A stretch of 64,000 bases of DNA from an uncultured Saprospiraceae bacterium (GTDB lineage: Bacteria > Bacteroidota > Bacteroidia > Chitinophagales > Saprospiraceae): the NCBI GenBank assembly GCA_937928405.1, contig CALFWZ010000066.1, forward strand, positions 1 through 64,000, given 5' to 3'. The notes beneath the pieces are model-generated. The model did not search any database. It worked only from the letters and a program-made list of their open reading frames with translations, and had not been told where the DNA came from. Both the position numbers and the translations under genes were made by a program. How positions within the stretch are numbered: position 1 is the stretch's first letter; the number at the start of each line of letters is the position of its first letter. Of this stretch, positions 54,801 through 63,013 are shown piece by piece.

Positions 54801-56328
54801 TCAATATGCTTGGTCCAACGGCATGTCTACAGAGGATCTAAATAATATATCTTCTGGAATGTATCGTTTAACCATTACGGATCAACAAGGTTGTTCTTTG
54901 AGTAAAACTACGATTGTAAATGCTCCGCCAGCACTAACGGCCACCATGTCTTCTACTGAAAATGGAGTAGGAAGTGCACCGCCAAGTGGAACCGCTACCG
55001 TCAATGTGAGCGGCGGCGTTGGAAATTATATTTATCAATGGTCAAATGGTGGTACTACGGCAACGATTACTGGTTTGGCGGCCGGTATGTATACGGTAAG
55101 TGTTTTTGATAATAATCAATGTACTTGGACCGGAAGTGTCGAAGTAGAAAATGAACCAATTGATTGTAGTAGTTTAAGTTTAGTTATTCATCATAATAAT
55201 ATAAGTTGTAACGGTGCGATGGATGGTTCTATCAGTGCGATCACTACGGGTGGATCTCCGGAATATATTTATCAATGGAGTAATGGCATGACCACTGCAT
55301 CCATCAATAATCTTACTGCTGGAATGTACCGAGTAACGATTACAGATATCAATGGTTGTTCCATAACAGAAGCGACCCAGATTACCGAAGCGGCTCCGCT
55401 CACTGCTAACCTGACCGCAAGCAGCGATCCTTGTAATAGCGTGGGTGGAACTTTATCGGTTGATCCAAGTGGAGGCATAAACGGTTATCAAGTAACCTGG
55501 AGCAATGGTACTACTGGATTCACCAATAATATTTCGCAAAGTGGAAATTACCAAGTAACGATCACGGATGCGGCTGGCTGTTCGGTGACCGATGCGACCG
55601 AGATTACGGTCAGTAGTTCGGTGATGGAATTGATGGTTGAAACAGAAAGTACGAGTTGTGCCAACGACCATGACGGAACGGCTACGGCGATCGTCAATGG
55701 TGGGGTCGCTCCGTATACGTATAATTGGAGTTCAGGAGAAACAGGAAGTTCGGCTACTGGTTTATCAGCAGGCACTTATTTGTTGGAGATCACCGATGCG
55801 ACGGGATGTTCGCGTAATCAGATTTTTACGGTAAATGAACCAGCACCGATTATCTTAACCTGTTCAGGTACACCAGCCAGTAACGGCGACGATGGTTTTA
55901 TCCAAGTAAGTGGTTCTGGAGGAAATGCTCCATATCAGTACGATTGGAATACAGGAGATACGGGATCTTTTGTTCAGGGAATCAGCAATGGCAACTACGA
56001 TGTAACGGTGACCGATCAAAATGGCTGTAGTTCTACTTGTAACGTAGATTTATTTCCAACCAATACCGAAATGCCTGCCAATTTTGCAGCATTGAAAGTA
56101 TTCCCGAATCCGGCGAGTGAGCAGCTTTTTGTGCAGGCCGACTTGTTGGAAAATGAATTGGTGAAAATTAGTTTGGTGAATCTTGTCGGACAAACTGTAC
56201 GAGTAGAAACAGTCAGTGGACCAACGATTAGAAGTACCATTCAATTGACAGATCTGGCCGCCGGAACTTATTTATTACGATTAGAAACGACAGAAGGTAC
56301 AGCCATACGAAAAGTGGTCATTTTTTAA
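51826..56328 (+). CDS. Secreted M43 (pappalysin-type) metalloprotease with ten SprB repeats and T9SS domain
   Basis: The 1500-aa product has a signal peptide (MMQFFLRTAIIFSFLLLTGLSVSAQ), a propeptide-like stretch and an M43B zinc protease domain (about 60-350). The zinc site HETGHYLGLPH is at residues 243-253 and the Met-turn is VNYMDYVNSDYCYTSF. A CARDB-like domain (about 365-470) and an anchor-J/MAM-like domain (about 480-640) follow. Ten SprB-type repeats (about 650-1410; DGTATTVVSGGTPGYSYVWSN type) lead to a type A T9SS domain (VFPNPASEQ). It is an extracellular protease tethered or extended by the repeats. The ATG at 51826 gives an intact signal peptide. A strong terminator follows. It stands alone. 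Confidence 0.9.
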   Translation: MMQFFLRTAIIFSFLLLTGLSVSAQHTKTCGSDHMTDLIKQQFPEHAEAWEDFHQRVIPALVEHQPATQRTAAQILRVPVVVHVIHSGEPVGTGSNLSAAQIQAQLDVLNEDFAAQNPNFNQTPAQWTSVIGNPDIQFCLANVDPSGNPSDGITRHNITVTGTDINDSNVEDVIKPQTTWNSNLYYNIWTLPIPGTTANGGTVGYAYLPNNFTIGSNFDGTVVDWRWFGGPGFGQSGYKTLTHETGHYLGLPHTFNDEDCNGDDNIADTPNISAATANLIPSLSCSNNNFPTGPSSCGNEHMYVNYMDYVNSDYCYTSFTEGQISVMRGVLEGDRPFNYGSRLALINNSNTACASAANNIGITSVIQPTAGTNCTSGPVIPEVTIGNFGTETVTTFSVSYQIDNGAVVTDNFIDNIPSGGTATITLPVFTPPTAAYNFTVYTQNPNGVTDTQPDNDTVSISSVLVVPQGLPLLEEFTATQIDPTAAGSYTYNPDADDFAWQHVPTSAYGSTGGSISFDNYEGGSGNNPFGTIDAFISPVLDLSNSTSTSLSFDVAYARYEDNGQFFNDSLRILVSTDCGSNYNELVFNEGGATLETGTATGAAFTPSANEWESRTINLNNYDGQSTVSIAFVNVSGWGNRLFLDNINLTATEVTCDLTTNIVTTDALCFQDPNGIAYTFTEGGTPPYTYQWSNQMTDHFILAVAGVYEVTVTDANQCTATAIAEIFEPAPIDFTVNKTDETTAGANDGMATTVVNGGTPGYTYLWSNQATTPFVFDLAPGNYSVTVTDQKGCDEIVSFVIQSGAVNCDLVATIATTDALCYQTNSGTAQVFTEGGTAPYTYLWHNQMTDQTIASGAGVVSVTITDANDCTTIASSEIAEPSPISFGINKTDETLAGANDGTATTVVSGGTPGYSYVWSNQATSPSVANLAPGEYTVTVTDQNGCNKEVSFFIEPGPADCSELSLILAPIAARCADSNDGSINATPSGGMGTYQYAWSNGMSTEDLNNISSGMYRLTITDQQGCSLSKTTIVNAPPALTATMSSTENGVGSAPPSGTATVNVSGGVGNYIYQWSNGGTTATITGLAAGMYTVSVFDNNQCTWTGSVEVENEPIDCSSLSLVIHHNNISCNGAMDGSISAITTGGSPEYIYQWSNGMTTASINNLTAGMYRVTITDINGCSITEATQITEAAPLTANLTASSDPCNSVGGTLSVDPSGGINGYQVTWSNGTTGFTNNISQSGNYQVTITDAAGCSVTDATEITVSSSVMELMVETESTSCANDHDGTATAIVNGGVAPYTYNWSSGETGSSATGLSAGTYLLEITDATGCSRNQIFTVNEPAPIILTCSGTPASNGDDGFIQVSGSGGNAPYQYDWNTGDTGSFVQGISNGNYDVTVTDQNGCSSTCNVDLFPTNTEMPANFAALKVFPNPASEQLFVQADLLENELVKISLVNLVGQTVRVETVSGPTIRSTIQLTDLAAGTYLLRLETTEGTAIRKVVIF

Positions 56329-56396
56329 ATATAAGTACTTGACAAATAAAATTTAGCGCTATATAAGGTTCTTGATTAACAAGAGCTTTACAGAGA

Positions 56397-56437
56397 GATC
56401 GGTTTTAACTAAAAAGTTAGAACCGGTCTTTTTTTTT
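56397..56437 (+). terminator. Terminator of the metalloprotease gene
   Basis: A 14-bp stem with two mismatches (GATCGGTTTTAACT/AGTTAGAACCGGTC), an AAAA loop and nine T. Confidence 0.85.
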
Positions 56438-56607
56438 ACACTTTTAGGTTTTTTAAAGAAGAAAAAACGAGTATTATTGTGGCTAGTAGTATTTTAGATT
56501 GAGCAGTTATGGAAGATATATCTACATTTTATTTATATTTTCAATTTTTGAATAATGAAGTTACTACGGACTAATAAAATTTTTAACAAAAAAAACATAC
56601 TTACATC

Positions 56608-57228
56608 ATGAATTTACCTTTTTTCAACATTATCAAGGAAGTAATTAAAGTAGTAAAAAATAAGAATCAAGCGGATCCTAATGTAAAGACTGCGGATCCT
56701 TCTGTTTTTGATCAAATAGAAAAGCATGTTGACAATAACCAATCGACGGATACAGGAGGTTTTCTAGAAGATTTAAAAAAGAATGTCAGCCACGTACAGC
56801 GTGAAAATCGAGATAATCCAAATGTAGAAACGGCAGATAGTTCTGTTTTTGAAAATATGCAACAAGAATTAGAAGCGTTAAAAGCTAAATTGGCCAAGCA
56901 AGAAAGTGCAGCGGCGACAACGGCTCCTGCTGCTCCTACCAACACCCATTACAACAATCCTCCAGAATACGTTGAGACCAACCGTACGCCAGCTGTAGAG
57001 CAGATTTTGGCGATGACAAATAGCGGTGGTGGTAGTTTATCTATGCGTACAGAACCCAACATGGGCGCTGCTACCATGGAACGTCGTGTGGCAGATTCTT
57101 CTTTAGTGAAGGTGATCGAATATTCTAAGAATAGCATCAACTTAGATGGAAAAAATACGCGTTTTGTAAAGGTCGATGTCAACGGTCAGGTTGGCTGGTT
57201 ATTGGAGAGTTACTTGAATTTTAACTAG
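56608..57228 (+). CDS. SH3-domain protein with duplicated N-terminal motif
   Basis: The 206-aa product has an internal repeat: DPNVKTADPSVFDQI (residues 23-37) and NPNVETADSSVFENM (70-84). A coiled coil (84-100), an Ala/Pro/Thr linker and a C-terminal bacterial SH3-type domain follow (about 135-206; LSMRTEPNMGAATMERRVADSSLVKVIEY...GQVGWLLESYL). No signal peptide is seen, so it is probably cytosolic. Bacterial SH3 domains often bind peptidoglycan or peptides, but the partner here is unknown. A terminator lies after it at 57341-57374. The promoter is unclear; a TACATTTT at about 56522 is the closest. Confidence 0.75.
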   Translation: MNLPFFNIIKEVIKVVKNKNQADPNVKTADPSVFDQIEKHVDNNQSTDTGGFLEDLKKNVSHVQRENRDNPNVETADSSVFENMQQELEALKAKLAKQESAAATTAPAAPTNTHYNNPPEYVETNRTPAVEQILAMTNSGGGSLSMRTEPNMGAATMERRVADSSLVKVIEYSKNSINLDGKNTRFVKVDVNGQVGWLLESYLNFN

Positions 57229-57340
57229 ACTTAGTTTTGGCTTTTGCTGGTTGGCCTGTTAGTTTTTTATAAGTAATACGACCTCTTCGTTAAGCGGGGC
57301 AGATTCTACTAGGTCTTCCCTTTAAGGTTAACATACTCTT

Positions 57341-57374
57341 AGCTCCCAAATGACTGAATGGTCCCTTGGGAGCT
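57341..57374 (+). terminator. Terminator of the SH3 protein gene
   Basis: A perfect 9-bp stem, AGCTCCCAA/TTGGGAGCT, with a 16-nt loop, followed by TTTATTTA, just before the next gene. Confidence 0.75.
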
Positions 57375-57399
57375 TTTATTTACCCTTTAGAATATTAGC

Positions 57400-57882
57400 A
57401 TGAAAAAATTTAGTGGAAAACAAAAAATAGGTCAACTGGAAAAGCGGAAAGGCGGATACTTTTTTTTAAAGATTGAAGCAGAAATTATCAATCAATTTGA
57501 AAAAAAAAGAAAAACACGATTGATTGGTAGGCTAGAAAATAAAACTGAATTCCAATGTGGTCTAAATCATTTAGGAGATGGGAATTTTTTTGTTATTCTC
57601 TCAAAAAAAAATTTAGATAGTGTTGGTAAAAAATTCGGCGATCTCATCCATTATGAGTTTAGAGAAGACCCCAATCCTTTGGGGGTAGATATGCCCGAAA
57701 CTTTAACAGTTTTACTAGAACAGGATTTTTTATTAAAAGAAAAATTTGAAAAATTAACCCTTGGTAAAAAAAGAAGCATTATTCACCAAATGAATAGAAT
57801 AAAAAATATTGACAAGCAAATTTCGAAATCAATTTCTCTAATTAACGAGGCAAATTTACCACGAAAGAAAAAGGAAAAGTGA
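57400..57882 (+). CDS. DUF1905/YdeI-type protein
   Basis: The 160-aa product has an N-terminal DUF1905-like beta barrel (residues of about 10-85; GGYFFLKIEAEIINQF, RLIGRLENKTEFQCGLNHLGDGNFFVILSKKNLDSVG). A YdeI/OmdA-type helical C-terminus follows (about 110-150; FEKLTLGKKRSIIHQMNRIKNIDKQISKSISLI). Related proteins have been linked to bacteriocin tolerance in other bacteria, but the role is not firmly known. It is cytosolic. The ATG lies 25 bp after the preceding terminator. Nothing odd is seen except a Lys-rich C-terminus. Confidence 0.82.
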   Translation: MKKFSGKQKIGQLEKRKGGYFFLKIEAEIINQFEKKRKTRLIGRLENKTEFQCGLNHLGDGNFFVILSKKNLDSVGKKFGDLIHYEFREDPNPLGVDMPETLTVLLEQDFLLKEKFEKLTLGKKRSIIHQMNRIKNIDKQISKSISLINEANLPRKKKEK

Positions 57883-57902
57883 GAAAATCTTTTTGACAGC
57901 AT

Positions 57903-59138
57903 TCAATCCTTCTCTTTTGCATTTTTGATCATGGACGTGGTAAATCCACCGAGTACCAAAATGATTAATCCCATCAATAGGTAAAGCCAGATACTATTCG
58001 TGAAGAGCGGCGTAGATATTTCTGCCTCTATTACCTTTTTTAAAATGGCTTTTTCGAGATGGACTTTGTTTGGGTCTTTGGGAATATTCTTTTTAAAACT
58101 GGCCAGATCATATTGCGGATAATTTAATTTTCGATTTCCATATTGCAAGATATACGGAGGTTTTCCATCAAATCGAACTAGTAAAAAATGCTTGGCTCCT
58201 TTAACTTCCACGGCGGGAATATCTAACATTTGGTTGTCTTTATTTTGGATGATAATTTTTATTTTACTAGTTAATCCTTCTTCAATCTGGAAGATATTTT
58301 TACCAAAAGAACTCAAGGTACCACTGCGAATTTTGGTCCAGCGTTCTCGCCAACCAGTTTCCGTTTTGATGCTATCGGTTAAAAAACTAATTGAAATATT
58401 TCGATAGTAATCGTAGTCTACGGAAGGTTTTATTTTTAGGTAACTGACCGGAACCGTTTTTCCCAGATCAATTATTAGTTCACTTTTTTTTGTTTTAGGA
58501 ATGGCCGTATGGCTAATGGAGGTTGGCAACCAGTCTTCATATGCTCCTGCGCTGGTGGCAGCCGAGTTGATCGTCACGGCATTCAGTACGGGCTTTTCTT
58601 TTGCGTTTATTTTTACTCTTAGAAAAGGATAATTTACCGCGTCAAAATCTAAACGAGTAAAGCGATATTTTCCCGGCAGCGCTACAATCCGATAATTTTC
58701 AATAATCGTAAACCATCCTTTTTGATCTACACTACCTTCCATTAAAACTTTCCAGTCAAAATCATCATTACTAAAATTAAGATCAATTTGATTTAACATC
58801 GGCTCGTCCGAGACTTCGAACGTAAAATAATAATCGTTACCCTTTCGAGTTCGGTTGATAATTTTAGAAGGAATAGGCAACATGACCGTCCGAGGTTGAT
58901 CTTTGACCAGCAGGTAAGGTTGCTCTACCATCGCAGCGTTTTTATCTTTTCCCAGGACTCGGATACTGGCATAGGATCGTTCCAAATGTCCAAAAGCATC
59001 CACCGGTAAATCCACTCGATGCCATTGCTCGGAAACGCCATTTATAGTATGTTCGTAATAGCCTTGTCCATAGGAAAAATATCCCACCCAACAGAGCAAA
59101 AAACATAGCCACCATTTATTATTTTTCATCAATTGCAT
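57903..59138 (-). CDS. DUF3999 family envelope protein
   Basis: The 411-aa product has a signal peptide (KNNKWWLCFLLCWVGYFSYGQ). A long beta-rich exported part follows (YASIRVLGKDKNAAMVEQPYLL, SELIIDLGKTVPVSYLKIKPS, discoidin-like in feel). A C-terminal membrane helix (about 382-402, SIWLYLLMGLIILVLGGF) is followed by a short Lys-rich cytosolic tail. DUF3999 proteins are regularly encoded beside DUF2339 proteins, as here, where the two genes overlap by 20 bp on the same strand. A joint envelope function is likely but unknown. The start could also be Met4 (59129), which still overlaps the upstream gene. Confidence 0.85.
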   Translation of the reverse strand: MQLMKNNKWWLCFLLCWVGYFSYGQGYYEHTINGVSEQWHRVDLPVDAFGHLERSYASIRVLGKDKNAAMVEQPYLLVKDQPRTVMLPIPSKIINRTRKGNDYYFTFEVSDEPMLNQIDLNFSNDDFDWKVLMEGSVDQKGWFTIIENYRIVALPGKYRFTRLDFDAVNYPFLRVKINAKEKPVLNAVTINSAATSAGAYEDWLPTSISHTAIPKTKKSELIIDLGKTVPVSYLKIKPSVDYDYYRNISISFLTDSIKTETGWRERWTKIRSGTLSSFGKNIFQIEEGLTSKIKIIIQNKDNQMLDIPAVEVKGAKHFLLVRFDGKPPYILQYGNRKLNYPQYDLASFKKNIPKDPNKVHLEKAILKKVIEAEISTPLFTNSIWLYLLMGLIILVLGGFTTSMIKNAKEKD

Positions 59139-61536
59139 TTTCGTATTTTTTGTATAAAAATGGAATAACTAATAAAAGGATTCCAAGACTAATCAATACA
59201 ACCGTTTTTCCGATAGTATCTAATCCTGCAAAATCATTCGCAAAGAATTTTAATAAAGTAAATCCAAATATCCCAAAAGCGAGATACCGTAAATATTTGT
59301 TTTTTCTATAAATCCCCCACCCGATCAATCCGAGTGCATAAATCCCCCAAAGGATACTCAAGCCAAAACGGTGCGGTTGTACGGAGTCTTTCATATCCAT
59401 CCATCCCGTTAATTCAAAACTCAAAATAGCCAAGATCGATAAATGGAAACCGATCGTAAAAGCGATATCCAACCATTCGTTTTGGAAATAGGTTTTGATA
59501 TTTTTTGCGATCATAATGATCATCGCACTCGCAGCACCTAAACTCAGATAACGGACAAGCAAATGCATAATGCCCCGATTGAAATCTGGCGTATTTGCTC
59601 GATTGATCCAATTATTCCATAATTCTAGCAAGTTATATTGACCACCTGTAATAAAGAAAAAGAGCGCAACAGACATGAGTATCAAACTTACAGTTGCTAA
59701 TTTTTTATCCTTAAAAAACTGTTGATTAATCAAACTCAATGCACTAAAAAACAGCATAGAATAAATAAAAAGGGAGGCTACCTTAAATTTCAAATAGCTA
59801 TCATTGCCCAACACATAATTACTTAAATTCTCCGATGTTTCTACGATGGTAGAAGCATAATATTTTTGTGTCCAAAATGAATCTATTTCAATAAAAAAGG
59901 TAAAATATAAAATGAGTAAGAAAACAGCAGGCAGCAGAATACTCAATGATTCCATTCGATCTTTTCTTTTTGCTATCGTATTTTCTTTGGTATTAAAATG
60001 TAAAAAACTGAGAACACCAAATCCCACTACGAAGAGCGCGTTTAATAAAAAATCCGCATTTAAAAAAGGTAGAACAGCATCTAGTTCATTTCTGTAAATG
60101 TTTATCCGACCTTCGCCCCAAGACAATAATAGTCCTCCCAGTGCAAGTACGATTCCGACGTAAGACATATTTTCGTAAAAGTCGATTTCTTGTTTACGCG
60201 CAATCCAAAACAAGAGTATTGCTTCTGCCAACCAGATCATGGGCACCCAATTTCCGTCTAGTTGCACGGGAACTGCGATGGTAAGAAAAACCAAGACCAA
60301 TCCAGAAATAAGATAAAACAAACTTTTATCCGCTAGTCGATATTTGTAGATCAAGGCACTGACCCCAAAATGAATCAAGGCATTGAATAACGTAAATAGT
60401 CCCAAAAATTGCGAGAGATGTGCCGATTGGGATAGCACAAAATATCCTAATCCGTAAAAACCAAAAGCATTCAACAAGACCAACACTATATCTTTACGAA
60501 CAAATTTTTTGAGTCTCCATAATTTATAACCTAAAAAGGTAGCGTAAAATGTCAGAAAATAAATAATACCAAAGGTATAAGCCAGCGGTCGTTCAGCAAC
60601 TCGATAACCTTTATCTATGACCCAAATTCCGAAAATGATATAGGTAATAAAAAAGGCCAAGCGGTACAAACCTCTCCAGTATTTTTGAACAGATACGATC
60701 ATCACGCCAATATTGAGAATAGCCATATACGTAAATAAGAACGTCGTATTTCCGCTCCCACTACTCAATAAAAAAGGCACCGCATAACCGCCCACCAATC
60801 CCAAAACTGCAATGATCTGTCGATTATAATGGAGCGACGCCACCACCGCAAAAATGGTAAAGACCATCATCAATCCAAAAGCAATCATTTGTGGAATCAG
60901 TTCATAAAAATCGTAGGCAAAATAAGTCATAAAGTATAAAATCGTTACCGCTCCACTGATGAGTACGGCACTCAATTTTTCGTAATCTTTCTTCAGGCGA
61001 ATTGCTGTAACAATCAAACCAGCACCTAGCAAGTATCCAAGAATAATTCGCGTCAACGGGCTAATAAAATTATTATTGATCGCATACCGTCCACCAATCG
61101 CGGCTCCCAAAACTAGGACGAGAATTCCGATTTTGCTAATCAGATTTTCACCAATAAACTTTTCAAAACTTCCTTGGATTTCCCAGCTTTTCTTAGGTTT
61201 GATAGGTGGCTTTTCCTTTTTGGAAATTGGTGAATTTATTGACTGGGGAGGAACAGGTTGCGCAGGAGTCTCCATACGTACCCGCTCCGGTGTGGACGTT
61301 GGCGTAGGTGTAGCCGTAGCATCTGCTGGTTCGGAAATCACGAGTGGATCACTCATCGGATCATCCAGTACCGGCGTTTCGGAGGAGGATGGCTTTCCGA
61401 AACGGAGTTGATTCTTTACCATTTCTACCTCTCGACGCAGCTGATTTAGCTCGTGTTGTACACCGTCCTGTTTACGGTTTAAGGCATCCATTTTTGCCAA
61501 TAACTGGCGCAGGTAAGCTTCATTTAATTCCATCAT
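59119..61536 (-). CDS. DUF2339 family polytopic membrane protein
   Basis: The 805-aa product begins with a coiled-coil stretch (about 5-60, LLAKMDALNRKQDGVQHELNQLRREVEMV). A Pro/Thr-rich linker and the signature FEKFIGENLISKIGILVLVLGAAIGGRYAINN lead into roughly 24-26 membrane helices that fill the rest. This is the normal DUF2339 layout. Function is unknown; association with the cell envelope has been proposed on the basis of topology. It is the first gene of a two-gene unit with the DUF3999 protein. There is no cleavable signal peptide and the N-terminus is probably cytosolic. Confidence 0.88.
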   Translation of the reverse strand: MMELNEAYLRQLLAKMDALNRKQDGVQHELNQLRREVEMVKNQLRFGKPSSSETPVLDDPMSDPLVISEPADATATPTPTSTPERVRMETPAQPVPPQSINSPISKKEKPPIKPKKSWEIQGSFEKFIGENLISKIGILVLVLGAAIGGRYAINNNFISPLTRIILGYLLGAGLIVTAIRLKKDYEKLSAVLISGAVTILYFMTYFAYDFYELIPQMIAFGLMMVFTIFAVVASLHYNRQIIAVLGLVGGYAVPFLLSSGSGNTTFLFTYMAILNIGVMIVSVQKYWRGLYRLAFFITYIIFGIWVIDKGYRVAERPLAYTFGIIYFLTFYATFLGYKLWRLKKFVRKDIVLVLLNAFGFYGLGYFVLSQSAHLSQFLGLFTLFNALIHFGVSALIYKYRLADKSLFYLISGLVLVFLTIAVPVQLDGNWVPMIWLAEAILLFWIARKQEIDFYENMSYVGIVLALGGLLLSWGEGRINIYRNELDAVLPFLNADFLLNALFVVGFGVLSFLHFNTKENTIAKRKDRMESLSILLPAVFLLILYFTFFIEIDSFWTQKYYASTIVETSENLSNYVLGNDSYLKFKVASLFIYSMLFFSALSLINQQFFKDKKLATVSLILMSVALFFFITGGQYNLLELWNNWINRANTPDFNRGIMHLLVRYLSLGAASAMIIMIAKNIKTYFQNEWLDIAFTIGFHLSILAILSFELTGWMDMKDSVQPHRFGLSILWGIYALGLIGWGIYRKNKYLRYLAFGIFGFTLLKFFANDFAGLDTIGKTVVLISLGILLLVIPFLYKKYENAIDEK

Positions 61537-61697
61537 TTATGGTTTAGAAGGGTAAAGATGTACTCGTTTATCCCTCAAAGTAGTAATTCTTAGACCAAAT
61601 TAGGGGGATTTATAGATGAATAGCCAGTTTTTGGGGAAAAAGTCCTTTTAGTCGTATCCGTGAGAAAAGAAAGCAATAAGTTTATTTTCAATAATCA

Positions 61698-61728
61698 TTG
61701 AAAGTTCAATAACTTTATTATATCTTTG
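61698..61728 (+). promoter_or_regulatory. Promoter of the CxxC membrane protein gene
   Basis: TTG (61698-61700), 20 nt, then TATCTTTG (61721-61728) fits the Bacteroidota consensus well. The -33 region overlaps a small palindrome, TTGAA-AG-TTCAA (61698-61709). Confidence 0.65.
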
Positions 61729-61777
61729 TACTAATCACTTCCTACTAGTAGACATTGCTCATTTAAAATGACCACCT

Positions 61778-62536
61778 ATGCTTAAAGCGAATAAGTTATT
61801 GATTGATAAATACTGTCCGATGTGTCGATTATATGCAGCGGGATTTGTAAAAGTTGGTTGTATAGAACCCGAAACGATTACACCTTATCAAACAGTATCC
61901 ACTGATATACTTGGCGCCACAGATTTAGAACGAGCGAAAACGGAGATTGCCTTGCATGATACCAAAAGCGGCGAGACTCGCTACGGCGTGGATGCCATGA
62001 TTCATATTGTCAGTCATGCTCATCCAACCTTTCATAAAATACTCCGCAGTTTTCTGGTTTACTCATTTTTAAAATTCCTTTATAAATTTATTACTTATAA
62101 TCGAAGAGTATTATATCCTTGTCAGGAAACAGCGACGGATAGAAAATGTATTCCAGCCCGTCATCGTGGTTATAGAATTATGTTGATTTGCTTATCGCTT
62201 TTTTTAGTGGCCAAAGCAGCCTACCCTATCTACGCATTAACTGGAATATTCTCTGTTTACTGGTTTTTATTGATGACTGCTATTATTGGTCTTCTTTTCT
62301 TAATAGGAAATGCTAGTTATCAAAATTTAAATCAACGAATGGATTTTTGGGGAAATATGGCAACCGTAGGATTGTTGAGTACGATAGGAATTTGGTTGGT
62401 TTATTATTTAAAAATGGTTGGACTGTTAGGTACAATAATCAGTAGTCATTTATGTTTAAGTGGTTTGATGGTATTGATAATTTTAGAAGGGAGACGAAGG
62501 AGGAGGATTTTAGATAAAAAAAAATCTTCAACCTAA
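61778..62536 (+). CDS. DCC-like (CxxC) membrane protein
   Basis: The 252-aa product starts with LLIDKYCPMCRLYAAGFVKVG, a CxxC motif at residues 14-17 like that of DCC/thiol-disulfide oxidoreductase (DUF393-type) proteins. An SGETRYGVDAMIHIVSHAHP stretch resembles the Y.G.dA...l motif of that family. About four to five membrane helices follow (about 130-245), then an Arg/Lys-rich cytosolic tail. It may handle thiol exchange near the membrane; substrate and partner are unknown. A good promoter lies 50 bp upstream. Confidence 0.75.
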   Translation: MLKANKLLIDKYCPMCRLYAAGFVKVGCIEPETITPYQTVSTDILGATDLERAKTEIALHDTKSGETRYGVDAMIHIVSHAHPTFHKILRSFLVYSFLKFLYKFITYNRRVLYPCQETATDRKCIPARHRGYRIMLICLSLFLVAKAAYPIYALTGIFSVYWFLLMTAIIGLLFLIGNASYQNLNQRMDFWGNMATVGLLSTIGIWLVYYLKMVGLLGTIISSHLCLSGLMVLIILEGRRRRRILDKKKSST

Positions 62537-62667
62537 ATTATTAGTCTTGAGGCATTTTAGTTAGCAACTTGTAAGTCCAAGTGAACAACTTTTATAACTT
62601 GAAATTCGTTGTTATCTATAAGTAATTAAAAGAGTTATCATTTATCTAATGTTTTAAAATTTGTTTT

Positions 62668-62964
62668 ATGGCAACTATTGAGACCTTCCCACCCTTTTCA
62701 AAACTACTTTACCCGCTTGGAGGATACAAAATCCATTTAAGCCATGATGAGATTGTTTCAGTTTCAAATGCTTTGAAACCTACATCTGCTTTAGGCAATC
62801 TTATTGGAATTGCATCAGGCGAGCCTTTAGCAGCTATTGTAGTAAATTCCCTAATCTTGTACTGGTATATTATTGAGAGAACAGATAAGAAGAACGGAGG
62901 TAAAGGATGTACGTTCATTAAATCTCATGGTTTAATGTCATTACCAATTCCTGTGAAAAATTAG
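62668..62964 (+). CDS. Small orphan protein
   Basis: The 98-aa product (MATIETFPPFSKLLYPLGGYKI... to ...GGKGCTFIKSHGLMSLPIPVKN) has a central hydrophobic stretch (about 51-67, EPLAAIVVNSLILYWYIIE) and no recognised motif or signal peptide. The hydrophobic segment is Ala/Gly-rich on one side (LGNLIGIASGEPLAAIVV), as in small membrane-active or bacteriocin-like peptides, but it also fits an ordinary cytosolic protein. No partner gene is adjacent. Gene reality is judged from codon-like content and ATG context only. Confidence 0.5.
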   Translation: MATIETFPPFSKLLYPLGGYKIHLSHDEIVSVSNALKPTSALGNLIGIASGEPLAAIVVNSLILYWYIIERTDKKNGGKGCTFIKSHGLMSLPIPVKN

Positions 62965-63013
62965 CGTGGCGGGTGTTTTGGACAAATAGGCTAATCTATA
63001 AAAATGAGCAGCC

